A stretch of DNA of 64,000 nt, taken from NCBI RefSeq assembly GCF_022603395.1, contig NZ_JAIBKA010000006.1, positions 62,001-126,000 of the forward strand, read 5' to 3'. The position numbers and the translations under genes were made by a program. The notes under the pieces are model-generated. The model saw only the letters and a list, made by a program, of their open reading frames with translations, was not told the DNA's origin and did no database searches. Origin of the DNA: Desulfoferrobacter suflitae (lineage in GTDB: Bacteria > Desulfobacterota > Syntrophobacteria > Syntrophobacterales > Syntrophobacteraceae). Each line of letters starts with the position of its first letter. Within the stretch, counting starts at the first letter, position 1. Of this stretch, positions 52,234 through 60,712 are shown piece after piece.

Positions 52234-53658
52234 CTAAGAACGATTGGATATGGCGCGGTTCAGGTTTTGTAGTGCGTCAATCTGCTGGGTCAGGTAGTCT
52301 CCCGTGGTGGTATATTCAGCGATGAGCGATTCCAGGGCGTTGAACTGTTTTCGGTAGCGCTCTTCGATGCGCGCAAGTCTTGACTGCAGAGTGTCGACAT
52401 CGTCCTGCAACTTGCTGATGGACTTCTCTATGCCGCTGGTGCGAGCAGCGAGAATACCTCCGTTGGTCGAAAGCATCGAATCGAGCTGTTCTGAGAGGGT
52501 CTGGGCAAAACCATTCCCGCCATCATCTCCCCGGGTGAAAAAGTTGATGACATCGTTGATTCTGTTTGACAGGGCGTCACCCAGTTTCACCGAATCGATG
52601 ACGAGTTTGCCGTTCTTTTGAAAGCTGATCCCCAATTCCGACAGGTGTTGATAGCCTTCATCTGCTGAAAAGGAGACCGAGAGGCTCTGCCGCAAGCGAT
52701 TGCGAATAAGATTTGTGGTCGAATCTCCCAATAACCTTCCTGCGGTTCCCGTTTCCTCAGAATAGCCCTGGTATTCCGCTACAAAATCTACAAAATTGTT
52801 ATATGCTTTAACGAAATTCTCGATTTTGGTGCGGCCCGGCACCGTTGAACGGCTGACTGTAACAGATACGCCGGCGGCCGACTCCGCCTTCAGAGTGATG
52901 CTTATTCCCGAAATCACATCTTCAAAAATATTGCTGGGTCGCCTGATATTATCAACTCCATCAACACTGATCAGAGCATCCAATGCCTCCTGCGTCTGGA
53001 TCAGGTTCTGGGTCCCGGCGGCCTGGTAAACCAGTCTCGAAAGACCGGTCGAGTCAAAGTTTGCGGGGTCTTCTGCAGTCGTTCCGCTTTCTGTCACTGT
53101 TAGGGCAACCCTATTTGATTCACCGGATTCCTGAACCGAAAGGGAGAGCACGTAATCTGTTCCGTCATAAATGACATTGGCGCGCACCCCGACATCGGCC
53201 TCGTTAATGGCCTCTGCCACATCGGATAGAGTATCTGTTGCCAACACAGCGATATCAACCGCCTCGCCATTGCCGACCCGGAGCTGTATAATCCCTTCTC
53301 CAACGGCCTCTCCTTCAGCAAAAGCGGAGCTCTTGAGCTTCTGGTTTTGCGCCAGCTGATGCACCTGTATCGAGTAGCTCCCTGCACTTGCGTCCCCCGT
53401 CTCGGTTGCAGTGAGGATCGCCGGGTCCGAAGAAACAGCATTGAAATCGGTATAGCCGGGTGCTTCCGTCAATGCCGCAACACTGCTCTGGAAATCCAGC
53501 ACAGCACTTCTCAGCTGACCGTAAGTGGTCAGCTGGAGCTGATAGTCCGCTTCCCGCTGCTGGAGTTTCAGAATCGGGCGCCGTTCCAACTCCATGAGCT
53601 TGCTGATGATATCCTCGGTACCCAAACCTGAAATGAGTCCGCCGACAGAGATTCCCAT
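52234..53658 (-). CDS. fliD: Flagellar filament cap protein FliD (HAP2)
   Basis: About 474 residues. The N-terminal FliD_N has GISVGGLISGLGTEDIISKLMELERRPI. The body follows, and the C-terminal FliD_C is a long coiled coil (SNRINDVINFF, GIEKSISKLQDDVDTLQSRLARIEERYRKQFNALESLIA). It forms the pentameric or hexameric cap that inserts flagellin. ATG at 53658 has AGGAGG 6 nt upstream; the ATG at 53664 is part of that ribosome site. Same strand as fliC, 71 nt apart. Confidence 0.95.
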   Translation of the reverse strand: MGISVGGLISGLGTEDIISKLMELERRPILKLQQREADYQLQLTTYGQLRSAVLDFQSSVAALTEAPGYTDFNAVSSDPAILTATETGDASAGSYSIQVHQLAQNQKLKSSAFAEGEAVGEGIIQLRVGNGEAVDIAVLATDTLSDVAEAINEADVGVRANVIYDGTDYVLSLSVQESGESNRVALTVTESGTTAEDPANFDSTGLSRLVYQAAGTQNLIQTQEALDALISVDGVDNIRRPSNIFEDVISGISITLKAESAAGVSVTVSRSTVPGRTKIENFVKAYNNFVDFVAEYQGYSEETGTAGRLLGDSTTNLIRNRLRQSLSVSFSADEGYQHLSELGISFQKNGKLVIDSVKLGDALSNRINDVINFFTRGDDGGNGFAQTLSEQLDSMLSTNGGILAARTSGIEKSISKLQDDVDTLQSRLARIEERYRKQFNALESLIAEYTTTGDYLTQQIDALQNLNRAISNRS

Positions 53659-53680
53659 GCCCATCCTCCTGCCCTGTTAC

Positions 53681-53714
53681 AAAGGATCCGGGAGGGGCCC
53701 CTGCCGGATCCTTT
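53681..53714. terminator. Strong hairpin between fliC and fliD
   Basis: Perfect 11-bp stem AAAGGATCCGG (53681-53691) / CCGGATCCTTT (53704-53714) with a self-complementary inner AGGGGCCCCT. On the minus strand (fliC direction) there is no T run after it, so it may act as a partial terminator or as mRNA stabiliser that keeps fliC in excess over fliD. On the plus strand a T run follows. Confidence 0.55.
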
Positions 53715-53735
53715 GAGACATTTTTTACCTATGGG

Positions 53736-55757
53736 TTACTGCAACAGAGACAAGACCATCTGCGGCAGTTGGTTACTTTGAGACAACATGGCTATTCCCG
53801 ATTGCATCATAATCTGTGAGCGTGTCATTTCAGCAGTTTCCGCAGCAAAGTCCGCATCAATGATGCGTGAACGGGCATTGGACAGGTTCTCGGAAACATT
53901 CGCCAGGTTGGAAATGGTCGATTCGAACCGGTTCTGAACAGCACCCAGGACAGAGCGGTATTCAGATATCTTGGAAATGGCTTCGTCCAGACGATTGATG
54001 GCATTGTTGGCGTTACGCACATTGCTCACATCCAAGCCGGTTCCCACCGCGGCTTCCGAGCCTCCCGTGGCGGTGTAGCCGATGATGTCCGCGTCGCTGC
54101 CGGTGACTCGGATATCGGCCCCGGTGGTGCTCGTGAGAGCGATGCTCCCTTTGGCAGTTTCGGCGGTAGTCACATCACTGACCAATTCTTCTCCCGTCTG
54201 ATCATACATGGCCCCCAGGTAATCGTCGGTGCCAGTACCCGCAGCATCGTCATCAAGGACTACAATGTCATTGCCGGTTTCAGATCGCAGCTTCAGCAGC
54301 CCGTCCTCTGTTACCGATGCGCTAATCCCCGAAACCGCCGTGTTGATCGCATCGACCACATCGGTTAAGGTCGTTGCACTCGAAAGATCTACATCGGTGC
54401 CATTGATGTTAATGGCCTGAGCATTTGCGGCGGTACCCAAAACATCGGCATTGAAAACGAGAGTCACTTCCGTGTAGGCTTTGGCCTCGACCCCCGTCTG
54501 GCCTTTGATAGCATTGATGGAGGCTGCTTTGTCGGCAGCTGAGGCAGAAGCGGATGCGCCGACTTGAACACCGTTGATCTGAAGATCGGAGGACGCGGTG
54601 ATCTTGGCGGTAGAGACAGCCTGTCCCTCGGCCTGCTGGGAACCAGCGGCTGTGGGCGTGAAGCCCATTGCCAGAATAGCCTTCAGGCCCAGTTCTTTGT
54701 TCGAAGTCGCTTCGGTTGTTCCGCTTGAAATGGCGATGGCCTCGCCACTCAAACTGCTCAGAGATACATAACCCGTGTACGTGCCGGTAGAAAGCCCGGT
54801 CCCGGTGGATGCGGTGATGGCAATGTCATTACCGGTTTCATTGCTCAGGGTGATGGAATTATCCGAGTTGAGCATGGCGGTGACTCCCGCCACATCGCGA
54901 TTGATCTTCTCGACAAGGTCGCCCTGGGTGGTGGCTTGTACGGTTGTTCCATCGACCGTAATCGATTTCACCGTACCATCGTCCGCTACGGCATTGCCTT
55001 CGATGACATTATACGCGGTAGCCTGAACCCCATGTTGGCCGGTATTACTGTTTATTGCAGCGGCGATGGCTGCCGCGTCATCGGCGCCATCCAGGGTTTC
55101 AGTGGCGCCACTCCAGTTTTTCCCGTTGATCAGCACCTCACCGGCCTCAATCTCTCCAGCATTAGTCCCGTCAAATGTCGTCGTTGTCGCAACTTCCGCG
55201 CCCACTCTGCCGCCATTGAGGTCCCCCAGTTTAGAATATCCATTGAGATTAAGGCTTTGAGACTTGATGGATCCGATTCCAAAGGAGAGAGTCTGGCCCG
55301 CATCCGCTCCAATCTGGAAAGTCATGGATCGGGCCGTGCCGTCCAGCAGCTTCTTGCCGTTGAACTCGGTTGAGGAGGCAATACGATCCAACTCTGAGTA
55401 GAGCTGATCCATTTCCTTCTGCAAGGCCACCCGGTCCTCTGCACTGTTGGAGCCATTGGCGGCCTGAACCGCCAACTCGCGCATTCTCTGCAATAGGTTG
55501 GTGGCCTCATCCATGGCCCCTTCAGCTACCTGCGCCATGGAAATGCCGTCGTTGGCATTGCGAATCGCCTGGTTAAATCCCCTGATCTTTGCCGTCATCC
55601 GGTTGGAGATAGCCAGACCGGCGGCATCGTCTTTGGCCGAATTGATGCGCAGACCGGAAGAAAGGCGGGCAAGCGCTTTGTTCAGTGAGCTTTGGGTTTT
55701 GGTGATATTGCGTTGGGCATTTAATGAGGCAACGTTGGTGTTCGTTGTAAGTGCCAT
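53736..55757 (-). CDS. fliC: Flagellin
   Basis: 673 residues. Conserved D0/D1 N-terminus (about 1-160: MALTTNTNVASLNAQRN, LSSGLRINSAKDDAAGLAISNRM) and C-terminus (about 590-673: ISKISEYRSVLGAVQNRFESTI, QIMMQSGIAMLSQSNQLPQMVLSLL). The long central D2/D3 part holds two or more flagellin-IN motifs, e.g. SITLSNETGNDIAI and LLKLRSETGNDIVV. It is longer than E. coli-type flagellins (about 500). Transcribed from the sigma-28 promoter at 55902; SD AAGGAGG 8 nt before the ATG. The leader has a CsrA-type hairpin. Confidence 0.97.
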   Translation of the reverse strand: MALTTNTNVASLNAQRNITKTQSSLNKALARLSSGLRINSAKDDAAGLAISNRMTAKIRGFNQAIRNANDGISMAQVAEGAMDEATNLLQRMRELAVQAANGSNSAEDRVALQKEMDQLYSELDRIASSTEFNGKKLLDGTARSMTFQIGADAGQTLSFGIGSIKSQSLNLNGYSKLGDLNGGRVGAEVATTTTFDGTNAGEIEAGEVLINGKNWSGATETLDGADDAAAIAAAINSNTGQHGVQATAYNVIEGNAVADDGTVKSITVDGTTVQATTQGDLVEKINRDVAGVTAMLNSDNSITLSNETGNDIAITASTGTGLSTGTYTGYVSLSSLSGEAIAISSGTTEATSNKELGLKAILAMGFTPTAAGSQQAEGQAVSTAKITASSDLQINGVQVGASASASAADKAASINAIKGQTGVEAKAYTEVTLVFNADVLGTAANAQAININGTDVDLSSATTLTDVVDAINTAVSGISASVTEDGLLKLRSETGNDIVVLDDDAAGTGTDDYLGAMYDQTGEELVSDVTTAETAKGSIALTSTTGADIRVTGSDADIIGYTATGGSEAAVGTGLDVSNVRNANNAINRLDEAISKISEYRSVLGAVQNRFESTISNLANVSENLSNARSRIIDADFAAETAEMTRSQIMMQSGIAMLSQSNQLPQMVLSLLQ

Positions 55758-55785
55758 GATTCATTCCTCCTTGAATGTCTGGTTT

Positions 55786-55800
55786 AGGACTTCCTGTCCT
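55786..55800 (-). promoter_or_regulatory. Candidate CsrA-binding hairpin in the fliC mRNA leader
   Basis: Minus strand AGGACAGGAAGTCCT: 5-bp stem AGGAC/GTCCT with a loop holding GGA. ACAGGAAGT fits the CsrA consensus ACARGGAUGU closely. The second GGA is in the Shine-Dalgarno about 20 nt downstream (AAGGAGGAATG). Two such sites are the arrangement known for B. subtilis hag. Confidence 0.5.
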
Positions 55801-55901
55801 CACCTCTTTGTCGTGTCGTCTTAAAAAAAATCTGATACCCTTCTGTTTAGGCCTTACCTGCTGCGCTCCTCCTCTCCGGCCAAGTTTTGCTGTTGCCTTA
55901 C

Positions 55902-55928
55902 TTATCGGCATCTGCGGTAAAACCTTTA
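55902..55928 (-). promoter_or_regulatory. Sigma-28 promoter for fliC
   Basis: Minus strand TAAAGGTT, exactly 11-nt spacer, GCCGATAA: a near-perfect FliA promoter. Start near 55895, leader about 138 nt. Confidence 0.88.
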
Positions 55929-55994
55929 GAAAAATTTGTCTGCATGGCAGCGGCCCGGACATCGTGGGCATTAACCTGCAGGGGGAAATATCTT

Positions 55995-56022
55995 TAAAGT
56001 CGAGGCCGCGGTTAGCCGATTA
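55995..56022 (+). promoter_or_regulatory. Sigma-28-like promoter for the fliS operon
   Basis: TAAAGTCG, 12-nt spacer, GCCGATTA. One nucleotide longer spacing than the fliC promoter. Leader about 140 nt to fliS. Confidence 0.5.
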
Positions 56023-56170
56023 TTGATGCAAAGCATGCTGCGCAGGAGCGCAAGGGCACTTTCCGACGAGTAGAAGTGGAGGAAACAGCGGCTGGGGATC
56101 TCAATTTTCAGTTTGTGCAACAAACCTGACGTGGACTTACAAAATCCATCTTAAGAAAGGAGACGACTTC

Positions 56171-56611
56171 ATGACACCGAAAGGCTACGCTGCATACAGT
56201 TCTGTAGCGGTAAATACCATGCAGAACAAGGAAAAGATATTGTTGATGGTGTATGAAGGTGTCATTAAATATTTGGAGCTTGCCCAGGAAGGTATCCGGC
56301 AGCAAAACCCCAGAATGAAAGGCGAAGCCATCTCGAAAGCCCTGGCCATCATAACGGAACTGGACTGCGCATTGGACAGTAAGGTTGGCGGCGACCTGAC
56401 GCAGAACCTCCACGTACTCTATCATTGGGCGATGGCAAGCATCACCGAAGCCAATTTGAAAAACGATGACGCCGCCCTGGCCGCCGTGCGAAAGGTGCTG
56501 ATCACCATCAGTGAAGGTTTTGAAGGGGCAGCGCGGCATAACCATAACCCGGCCCCGGCGCTTCACACCAATGCGCGGCCTGCACCCCGGCCGTTGAATG
56601 TGGCAGTGTGA
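56171..56611 (+). CDS. fliS: Flagellin export chaperone FliS
   Basis: 146 residues. Marks are YSSVAVNTMQNKEKILLMVYEGVIKYLELA, ISKALAIITELDCALDSKVGGDLTQNLHVLYHWAMASI, and KVLITISEGF. It binds the flagellin C-terminus in the cytosol before export. The last 25 residues (AARHNHNPAPALH..) are a Pro/His-rich extension. SD AAGGAGA 8 nt before the ATG. First gene of the plus-strand fliS operon. Confidence 0.96.
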   Translation: MTPKGYAAYSSVAVNTMQNKEKILLMVYEGVIKYLELAQEGIRQQNPRMKGEAISKALAIITELDCALDSKVGGDLTQNLHVLYHWAMASITEANLKNDDAALAAVRKVLITISEGFEGAARHNHNPAPALHTNARPAPRPLNVAV

Positions 56612-56687
56612 GGGTTTGGCAAGGGTTGCATGCGCGCTTGAGGACAGTGCGATGGTTTATCTCGAGATCGTTAGAGGAGAAGCGAAC

Positions 56688-57005
56688 GTGACAGACCCGC
56701 ATCGTTGCGCTTACGAAAAACTGTTGGATGTGACCCGCCGCCTATCCATCGCCATTGAACAGGATACAAGCGAAAAACTTGAAGAGTTGGCGAATGAACA
56801 TCGGGCAATCATGGCACAGCTACGGCAACTCGGGCTGAGCAACGATCCGGGCTTGCTGGAACTGGTGCAACAGGCCAGCAATCGCACAGGAGAGCTGATG
56901 CACCTCATGTGCGCCAGCCAGGAGCAATTGGCTGGATTTCTTGCGGCCGTCACCCAAAAGAGAAAACAGGCGCTGGCATACCATAGGGTCGGCTCATTAG
57001 ATTAA
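56688..57005 (+). CDS. FliT-like flagellar export chaperone (putative)
   Basis: 105 residues, all helical: YEKLLDVTRRLSIAIEQDT, KLEELANEHRAIMAQLRQL. Size, helical make-up and location right after fliS fit FliT, the FliD chaperone, but identity is low in this family and I cannot name a diagnostic motif. GTG 56688 is preferred because AGAGGAG lies 8 nt upstream. An in-frame ATG at 56652 is the alternative. Confidence 0.65.
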   Translation: MTDPHRCAYEKLLDVTRRLSIAIEQDTSEKLEELANEHRAIMAQLRQLGLSNDPGLLELVQQASNRTGELMHLMCASQEQLAGFLAAVTQKRKQALAYHRVGSLD

Positions 57006-57073
57006 CGCTCCGTATGATTAGGGCGAGGGCGGTTCCCCTGGCGCACAATACCCAAGGAAGGAGACACCGGATT

Positions 57074-57790
57074 GTGAATCACCTTTCACGAAGCCCCCAT
57101 TTGTTACTGCCGGCACCCATTCTTTTGCTCCTGCTGGTAGCCGGCATGGCGACGGGTTGTGCATCAACCTTTCGAACGGAGGCGGCACGCCCGGTGGATT
57201 GTGCGTCGGTAAACATATTTGCGCGCGCCGAATCACGTTGTTTCGGCTTTGCCACAATCGGCATATTGCCCTTCAAGACTCCCTTTTATGCCGACCCGGT
57301 CGCCCGGGATTTGGCCGCCATCTACCAGCAGGAGTTGATGGCCAGTGGAGTATTCAGGCAGGTCATCATGATTCCGCACAAAGTCGCCGACGAAAGCGAA
57401 GCAGTGTGGTGGGGACGGCACGAACAGTGCTCTTTGATTATGCTGGCCGAGGTTGTCTATTTGCTGGACGGCTCCGGAGTGCTGTCAAACCGCCTGGATA
57501 TCAACGTGAAAATCCTCGATGCCCGTTCCGGACAGCTGCTCTGGAATTTTTTGCAGAGTGCCGGTTCGCATCCGGGGGAAGACATCGATCTGGGTTGGAC
57601 GACCATCAGCGGGAAACACGCCAAGGGGCGGCGAGATCTGGCGAGGGGTCTGGCGCAACAGGCTGCGCGACTGCTGGTGCCGCCGCCTCCGCCGACCCAG
57701 TACGCGACGTTACGGCCGGCGGTTGGGGGGGTGGCTGCAGCGGCGGACGGCAAGCATGGCCGGGATGTGACAGCATCGTCCGGTAAATGA
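57074..57790 (+). CDS. Lipoprotein of unknown function in the flagellar operon
   Basis: 238 residues. A type II signal peptide ends in a lipobox (residues MATGC, Cys near 30), so it should be anchored in the outer or inner membrane. The mature part starts ATIGILPFKTPFYADPVARDLAAIYQQELMASGVFRQVI, the ILPF..L...L..S..F..V pattern of CsgG/TolB-N-like nucleotide-free folds. It then has IKILDARSGQLLW-like NVKILDARSGQLLWNF. The Ala/Gly-rich end looks disordered. GTG 57074 is chosen. Its place between the FliT-like gene and flaG suggests a cell-surface flagellar role. Confidence 0.65.
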   Translation: MNHLSRSPHLLLPAPILLLLLVAGMATGCASTFRTEAARPVDCASVNIFARAESRCFGFATIGILPFKTPFYADPVARDLAAIYQQELMASGVFRQVIMIPHKVADESEAVWWGRHEQCSLIMLAEVVYLLDGSGVLSNRLDINVKILDARSGQLLWNFLQSAGSHPGEDIDLGWTTISGKHAKGRRDLARGLAQQAARLLVPPPPPTQYATLRPAVGGVAAAADGKHGRDVTASSGK

Positions 57791-57822
57791 ATCGCCATGG
57801 ATGGAGAAACAGGAGATGCGAT

Positions 57823-58224
57823 ATGGAAGCCAAAATACGTGAAGTGCAGGCATTGGCACAAGAATCATGGCAGAAGTATGAACACAACCCCAGAGATTCA
57901 GCCCTGATTCAGCCGATAAAAAAAGCCGCGGCGGCGCAGGGAACGAGAGCCAGAAACGACCGGCATCCCGGCTCTCCCAAGTCCGCCGACACAGAGGAAA
58001 GTGGAACCAGAACTCGAGAACTGGCCGAGGAAATTCAACAATGCCTGAAAGAAGTCCAGATCCAGCTCAACTTCGAAGTCCATGAACAGACGGGTGATCT
58101 CATCGTACAGGTCATCAATCATGAGACGGGCAATGTGATACGACAGATTCCTCCCAAGGAATTAATCGAACTGCGCGAGAAACTTACGGAGTTGCGCGGA
58201 GTGCTTTTTAATGATAAAGTATGA
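57823..58224 (+). CDS. flaG: FlaG family protein
   Basis: 133 residues. The last 75 residues form the FlaG domain: VQIQLNFEVHEQTGDLIVQVINHETGNVIRQIPPKELIEL. FlaG affects flagellar filament length in several bacteria. The first 55 residues are polar and variable. ATG 57823 has AGGAGA 6 nt upstream. Last gene of the fliS operon. Confidence 0.92.
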   Translation: MEAKIREVQALAQESWQKYEHNPRDSALIQPIKKAAAAQGTRARNDRHPGSPKSADTEESGTRTRELAEEIQQCLKEVQIQLNFEVHEQTGDLIVQVINHETGNVIRQIPPKELIELREKLTELRGVLFNDKV

Positions 58225-58587
58225 GCCTGTATCGTTAGACCCGGGCAAATCCGATGATCCCACATCGTCCCTGACAAGACGAGGAATGAGGGAACGTTAC
58301 CGGGAAAGTGCCTGACCAAAGGTTGCTGACAAAAGGGGCGCGAAACACATAGCAGCCGAAAAAATCTCCTGTGATTTGAACAATCTCGAGGGAACCATGT
58401 CAATCCCATCCGCAATTTTTGTGGGCGACGCGGTTCTTCGTTAATCACCCAGGGGCAGTGACAGCGGTCGTTGAGGACGGCGGCAAGATGGCGCTTGCCA
58501 TGGGTCCCGGCAGTCGGTTTGACCGCCGTCGACCAGGGTGTCTTGAACGCTTGGTCTCCCCTTGAACTCAACTGAAGCGAATATGGG
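58225..58587. other. Intergenic region before the HD-GYP gene
   Basis: About 360 nt. I see no gene, no clear terminator after flaG and no convincing sigma-54 or sigma-28 promoter. A weak GG-N10-GC match exists near 58450. Confidence 0.4.
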
Positions 58588-60096
58588 ATGAAGATTCTTA
58601 TTGTTGAAGATGACGAGATTCTCAGCCAGTTTCTGCGGGATTATCTGCAGCGCCAGAAGCACGAACAGATCGATGTTTGCGACACAGCGGCGGACGCCCT
58701 TGTTCTGGTACAGAGCGAAGATTACGACTGCGCCTTCATTGATGTGATGCTGCCGGATATGAGCGGCCTGCAATTGATCCAGCAAATCCGTACCCAAAAC
58801 CTGGCTCTCCCGGTCATAGTCATGAGCGGCTACGCCACCCTGGACTTTGCCATTGAAGCCATGCGCACCGGCGCTTCGGATTTCCTTACCAAACCCTTCG
58901 GGCTGAATGAGATGGCCATTGCGCTGGAGCGGGTAACCAAAGAGAGGGCGCTGCTGCTGGAAAATTTGAGCCTGCGGCTGACATCGGAAGCACGCCAACA
59001 GCTGGAAGTCGTGAATAAGCAGCTGGAGGAAAGAATCGAGGATCAATCGAAGCTTTTCAACATCTCCCGCACCATTGATGAAACCGCTTCCAGCGACATA
59101 CTCTATGAACGCATGGTGCAGCTTGCCGCCCATGTGACCGCGGCGAAACAGACCGCCTTCTTCCTTATGCCTCCCGATGAGAACAAACTGGTTCTCATTT
59201 CAGAGCACGGGAGCGGGGACGTCGCCCTTCTGCAGAAAGTATTTGAAACGGGGAACGGAACATTCTCGGGACGTATGTGCGCCAGCAACTCTCCGCTCAT
59301 CATCCGCCCCGACAGTCTGTCCGACCCTCAACTCAAGCGGGAATTCGCCGATCAATCGATGCTCTCCTGCTGGCCTCTGCATATCCGGGGAAAGCTTTTT
59401 GGATTTCTGGCAACGGTCCATAACGGCGTAGAAAAATCTCTTTCCGAGCGGGAATGCAGTTTTCTGGATTTTTTGATCCAGAAAGCCTCACTGGCCATAG
59501 AGAATATGGCTTTGTATGAGAGCATGATCGGCAATTTTTACGGAATCTTGAAGTCCCTGGTCAATGCACTGGAAGCCAAGGACCCCTATACCGGAAAGCA
59601 CTCGGAGCGGGTAACCCACTATGCTCTGGCCATTGCTCGAGAGATTGGCTGCAGCGAAGATCAGCTCGACTCGCTCAAGACCGTGGGCTACCTGCACGAT
59701 ATCGGCAAAATCGGCTTAGCCGACAGCATTTTGAACAAGCCCGCAAGCCTCAGTGGGGAAGAATGGCAATTGGTGAAAAAGCACCCGGTGATAGGAGAAT
59801 CGATTGTAGCCGATCTTGGGCTGAGCCCCGATGAAAGAGCCATCATTCGGCATCATCACGAGCACTGGGATGGATCCGGCTACCCCGATGGACTCAGCCA
59901 ACGGGACATTCCCCTGCTTGCCAGGATTATCATGGTAGCCGACGCCTTCGATGCCATGACGTCCAAGCGTGCCTATCGCGACGCACTTCCAATTCCGGAC
60001 GCGGTGTCGGAACTGATCAAGAATCGCGGCAGACAGTTCGATGGAGACATAGTGGACGCTTTTCTGGAGTCTTTGAAAAAATCGGGAATGCTATGA
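58588..60096 (+). CDS. HD-GYP response regulator (REC-GAF-HD-GYP), c-di-GMP phosphodiesterase
   Basis: 502 residues. REC (1-118) is complete: LIVEDDEILSQFL, FIDVMLPDMSG, VMSGYA, LTKPFG. A coiled-coil link leads to a GAF-like domain (about 160-310) and an HD-GYP domain (about 320-500). The last has HSERVTHYALAIAREIG, YLHDIGKIGLAD (metal His-Asp), HHHEHWDGSGYPDGL and VADAFDAMTSKRAYR. It should hydrolyse c-di-GMP and so oppose the GGDEF protein at 42137. It overlaps the PilZ gene by 4 nt. Confidence 0.94.
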   Translation: MKILIVEDDEILSQFLRDYLQRQKHEQIDVCDTAADALVLVQSEDYDCAFIDVMLPDMSGLQLIQQIRTQNLALPVIVMSGYATLDFAIEAMRTGASDFLTKPFGLNEMAIALERVTKERALLLENLSLRLTSEARQQLEVVNKQLEERIEDQSKLFNISRTIDETASSDILYERMVQLAAHVTAAKQTAFFLMPPDENKLVLISEHGSGDVALLQKVFETGNGTFSGRMCASNSPLIIRPDSLSDPQLKREFADQSMLSCWPLHIRGKLFGFLATVHNGVEKSLSERECSFLDFLIQKASLAIENMALYESMIGNFYGILKSLVNALEAKDPYTGKHSERVTHYALAIAREIGCSEDQLDSLKTVGYLHDIGKIGLADSILNKPASLSGEEWQLVKKHPVIGESIVADLGLSPDERAIIRHHHEHWDGSGYPDGLSQRDIPLLARIIMVADAFDAMTSKRAYRDALPIPDAVSELIKNRGRQFDGDIVDAFLESLKKSGML

Positions 60097-60620
60097 ACAC
60101 AGAGGAGCGTTCCTACCTGCGCGTTCAAGTGGCGGGGCTCAAGGTCTTTTTCAACTGTATCGAACAGGGAGAAAACAATTCCCTGTATGTGAACTTTGCG
60201 GAAAGGCCGAGTCCGTTCGCGAGCGACTCCCTGGAAGAGCGCAACCCTTTTCAGGACTTTGTTGCCGCCCGACTGCAGAGGATCGAAACCAAGCTCGACT
60301 TCCTCATCCGCCAGCTGCAAAAGCAGAGCTACGGCAAGCCGTACGATTTTGAGGCAACGGTGCGGGACATCAGTGGGGGCGGCTTCAGCATGAGCACCTC
60401 CGTTACCTGCGGCATAGGCACTCTGCTGGATCTCTGCCTGTTCCCCGAACATGGAAACCTGCCTTCCTTCTATGCCCTGGGCAAAGCCCAGTGGATTGAC
60501 AAGCAGGACGATCAACTCCTGGTGGGAGTAGAATTCGTGGCAATCAGTGAAGAAGACCGCGAGATGCTTCTGAGGACCATCTTTCAACTGGATAGGAGAC
60601 AAAAACGCGGGTATTCCTGA
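60093..60620 (+). CDS. PilZ-type c-di-GMP-binding protein
   Basis: 175 residues. The N-terminal RxxxR motif is ERSYLRVQV, and the D/NxSxxG motif is VRDISGGGFS, in the expected order. A 60-residue insertion with a helical stretch (RLQRIETKLDFLIRQLQKQ) sits between the two, so the PilZ barrel may be interrupted by a coiled coil. Coupling to the HD-GYP gene (4-nt overlap) suggests local c-di-GMP read-out. Confidence 0.85.
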   Translation: MNTEERSYLRVQVAGLKVFFNCIEQGENNSLYVNFAERPSPFASDSLEERNPFQDFVAARLQRIETKLDFLIRQLQKQSYGKPYDFEATVRDISGGGFSMSTSVTCGIGTLLDLCLFPEHGNLPSFYALGKAQWIDKQDDQLLVGVEFVAISEEDREMLLRTIFQLDRRQKRGYS

Positions 60621-60712
60621 GGGCAGTAGGCGTTGGGTTTTGTGCCTCAACCCAGCCTGCCTGGAAGTCAAAATCATTTTCTTGAACAGTATAGAGTCTA
60701 ACAGGGCCGTCG

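Larger units (their letters stand above)
55758..56170. other. Divergent promoter region fliC / fliS
   Basis: 413 nt with sigma-28 promoters facing both ways (55902-55928 minus, 55995-56022 plus) about 65 nt apart, and the fliC leader. Nothing else is recognisable. Confidence 0.75.
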
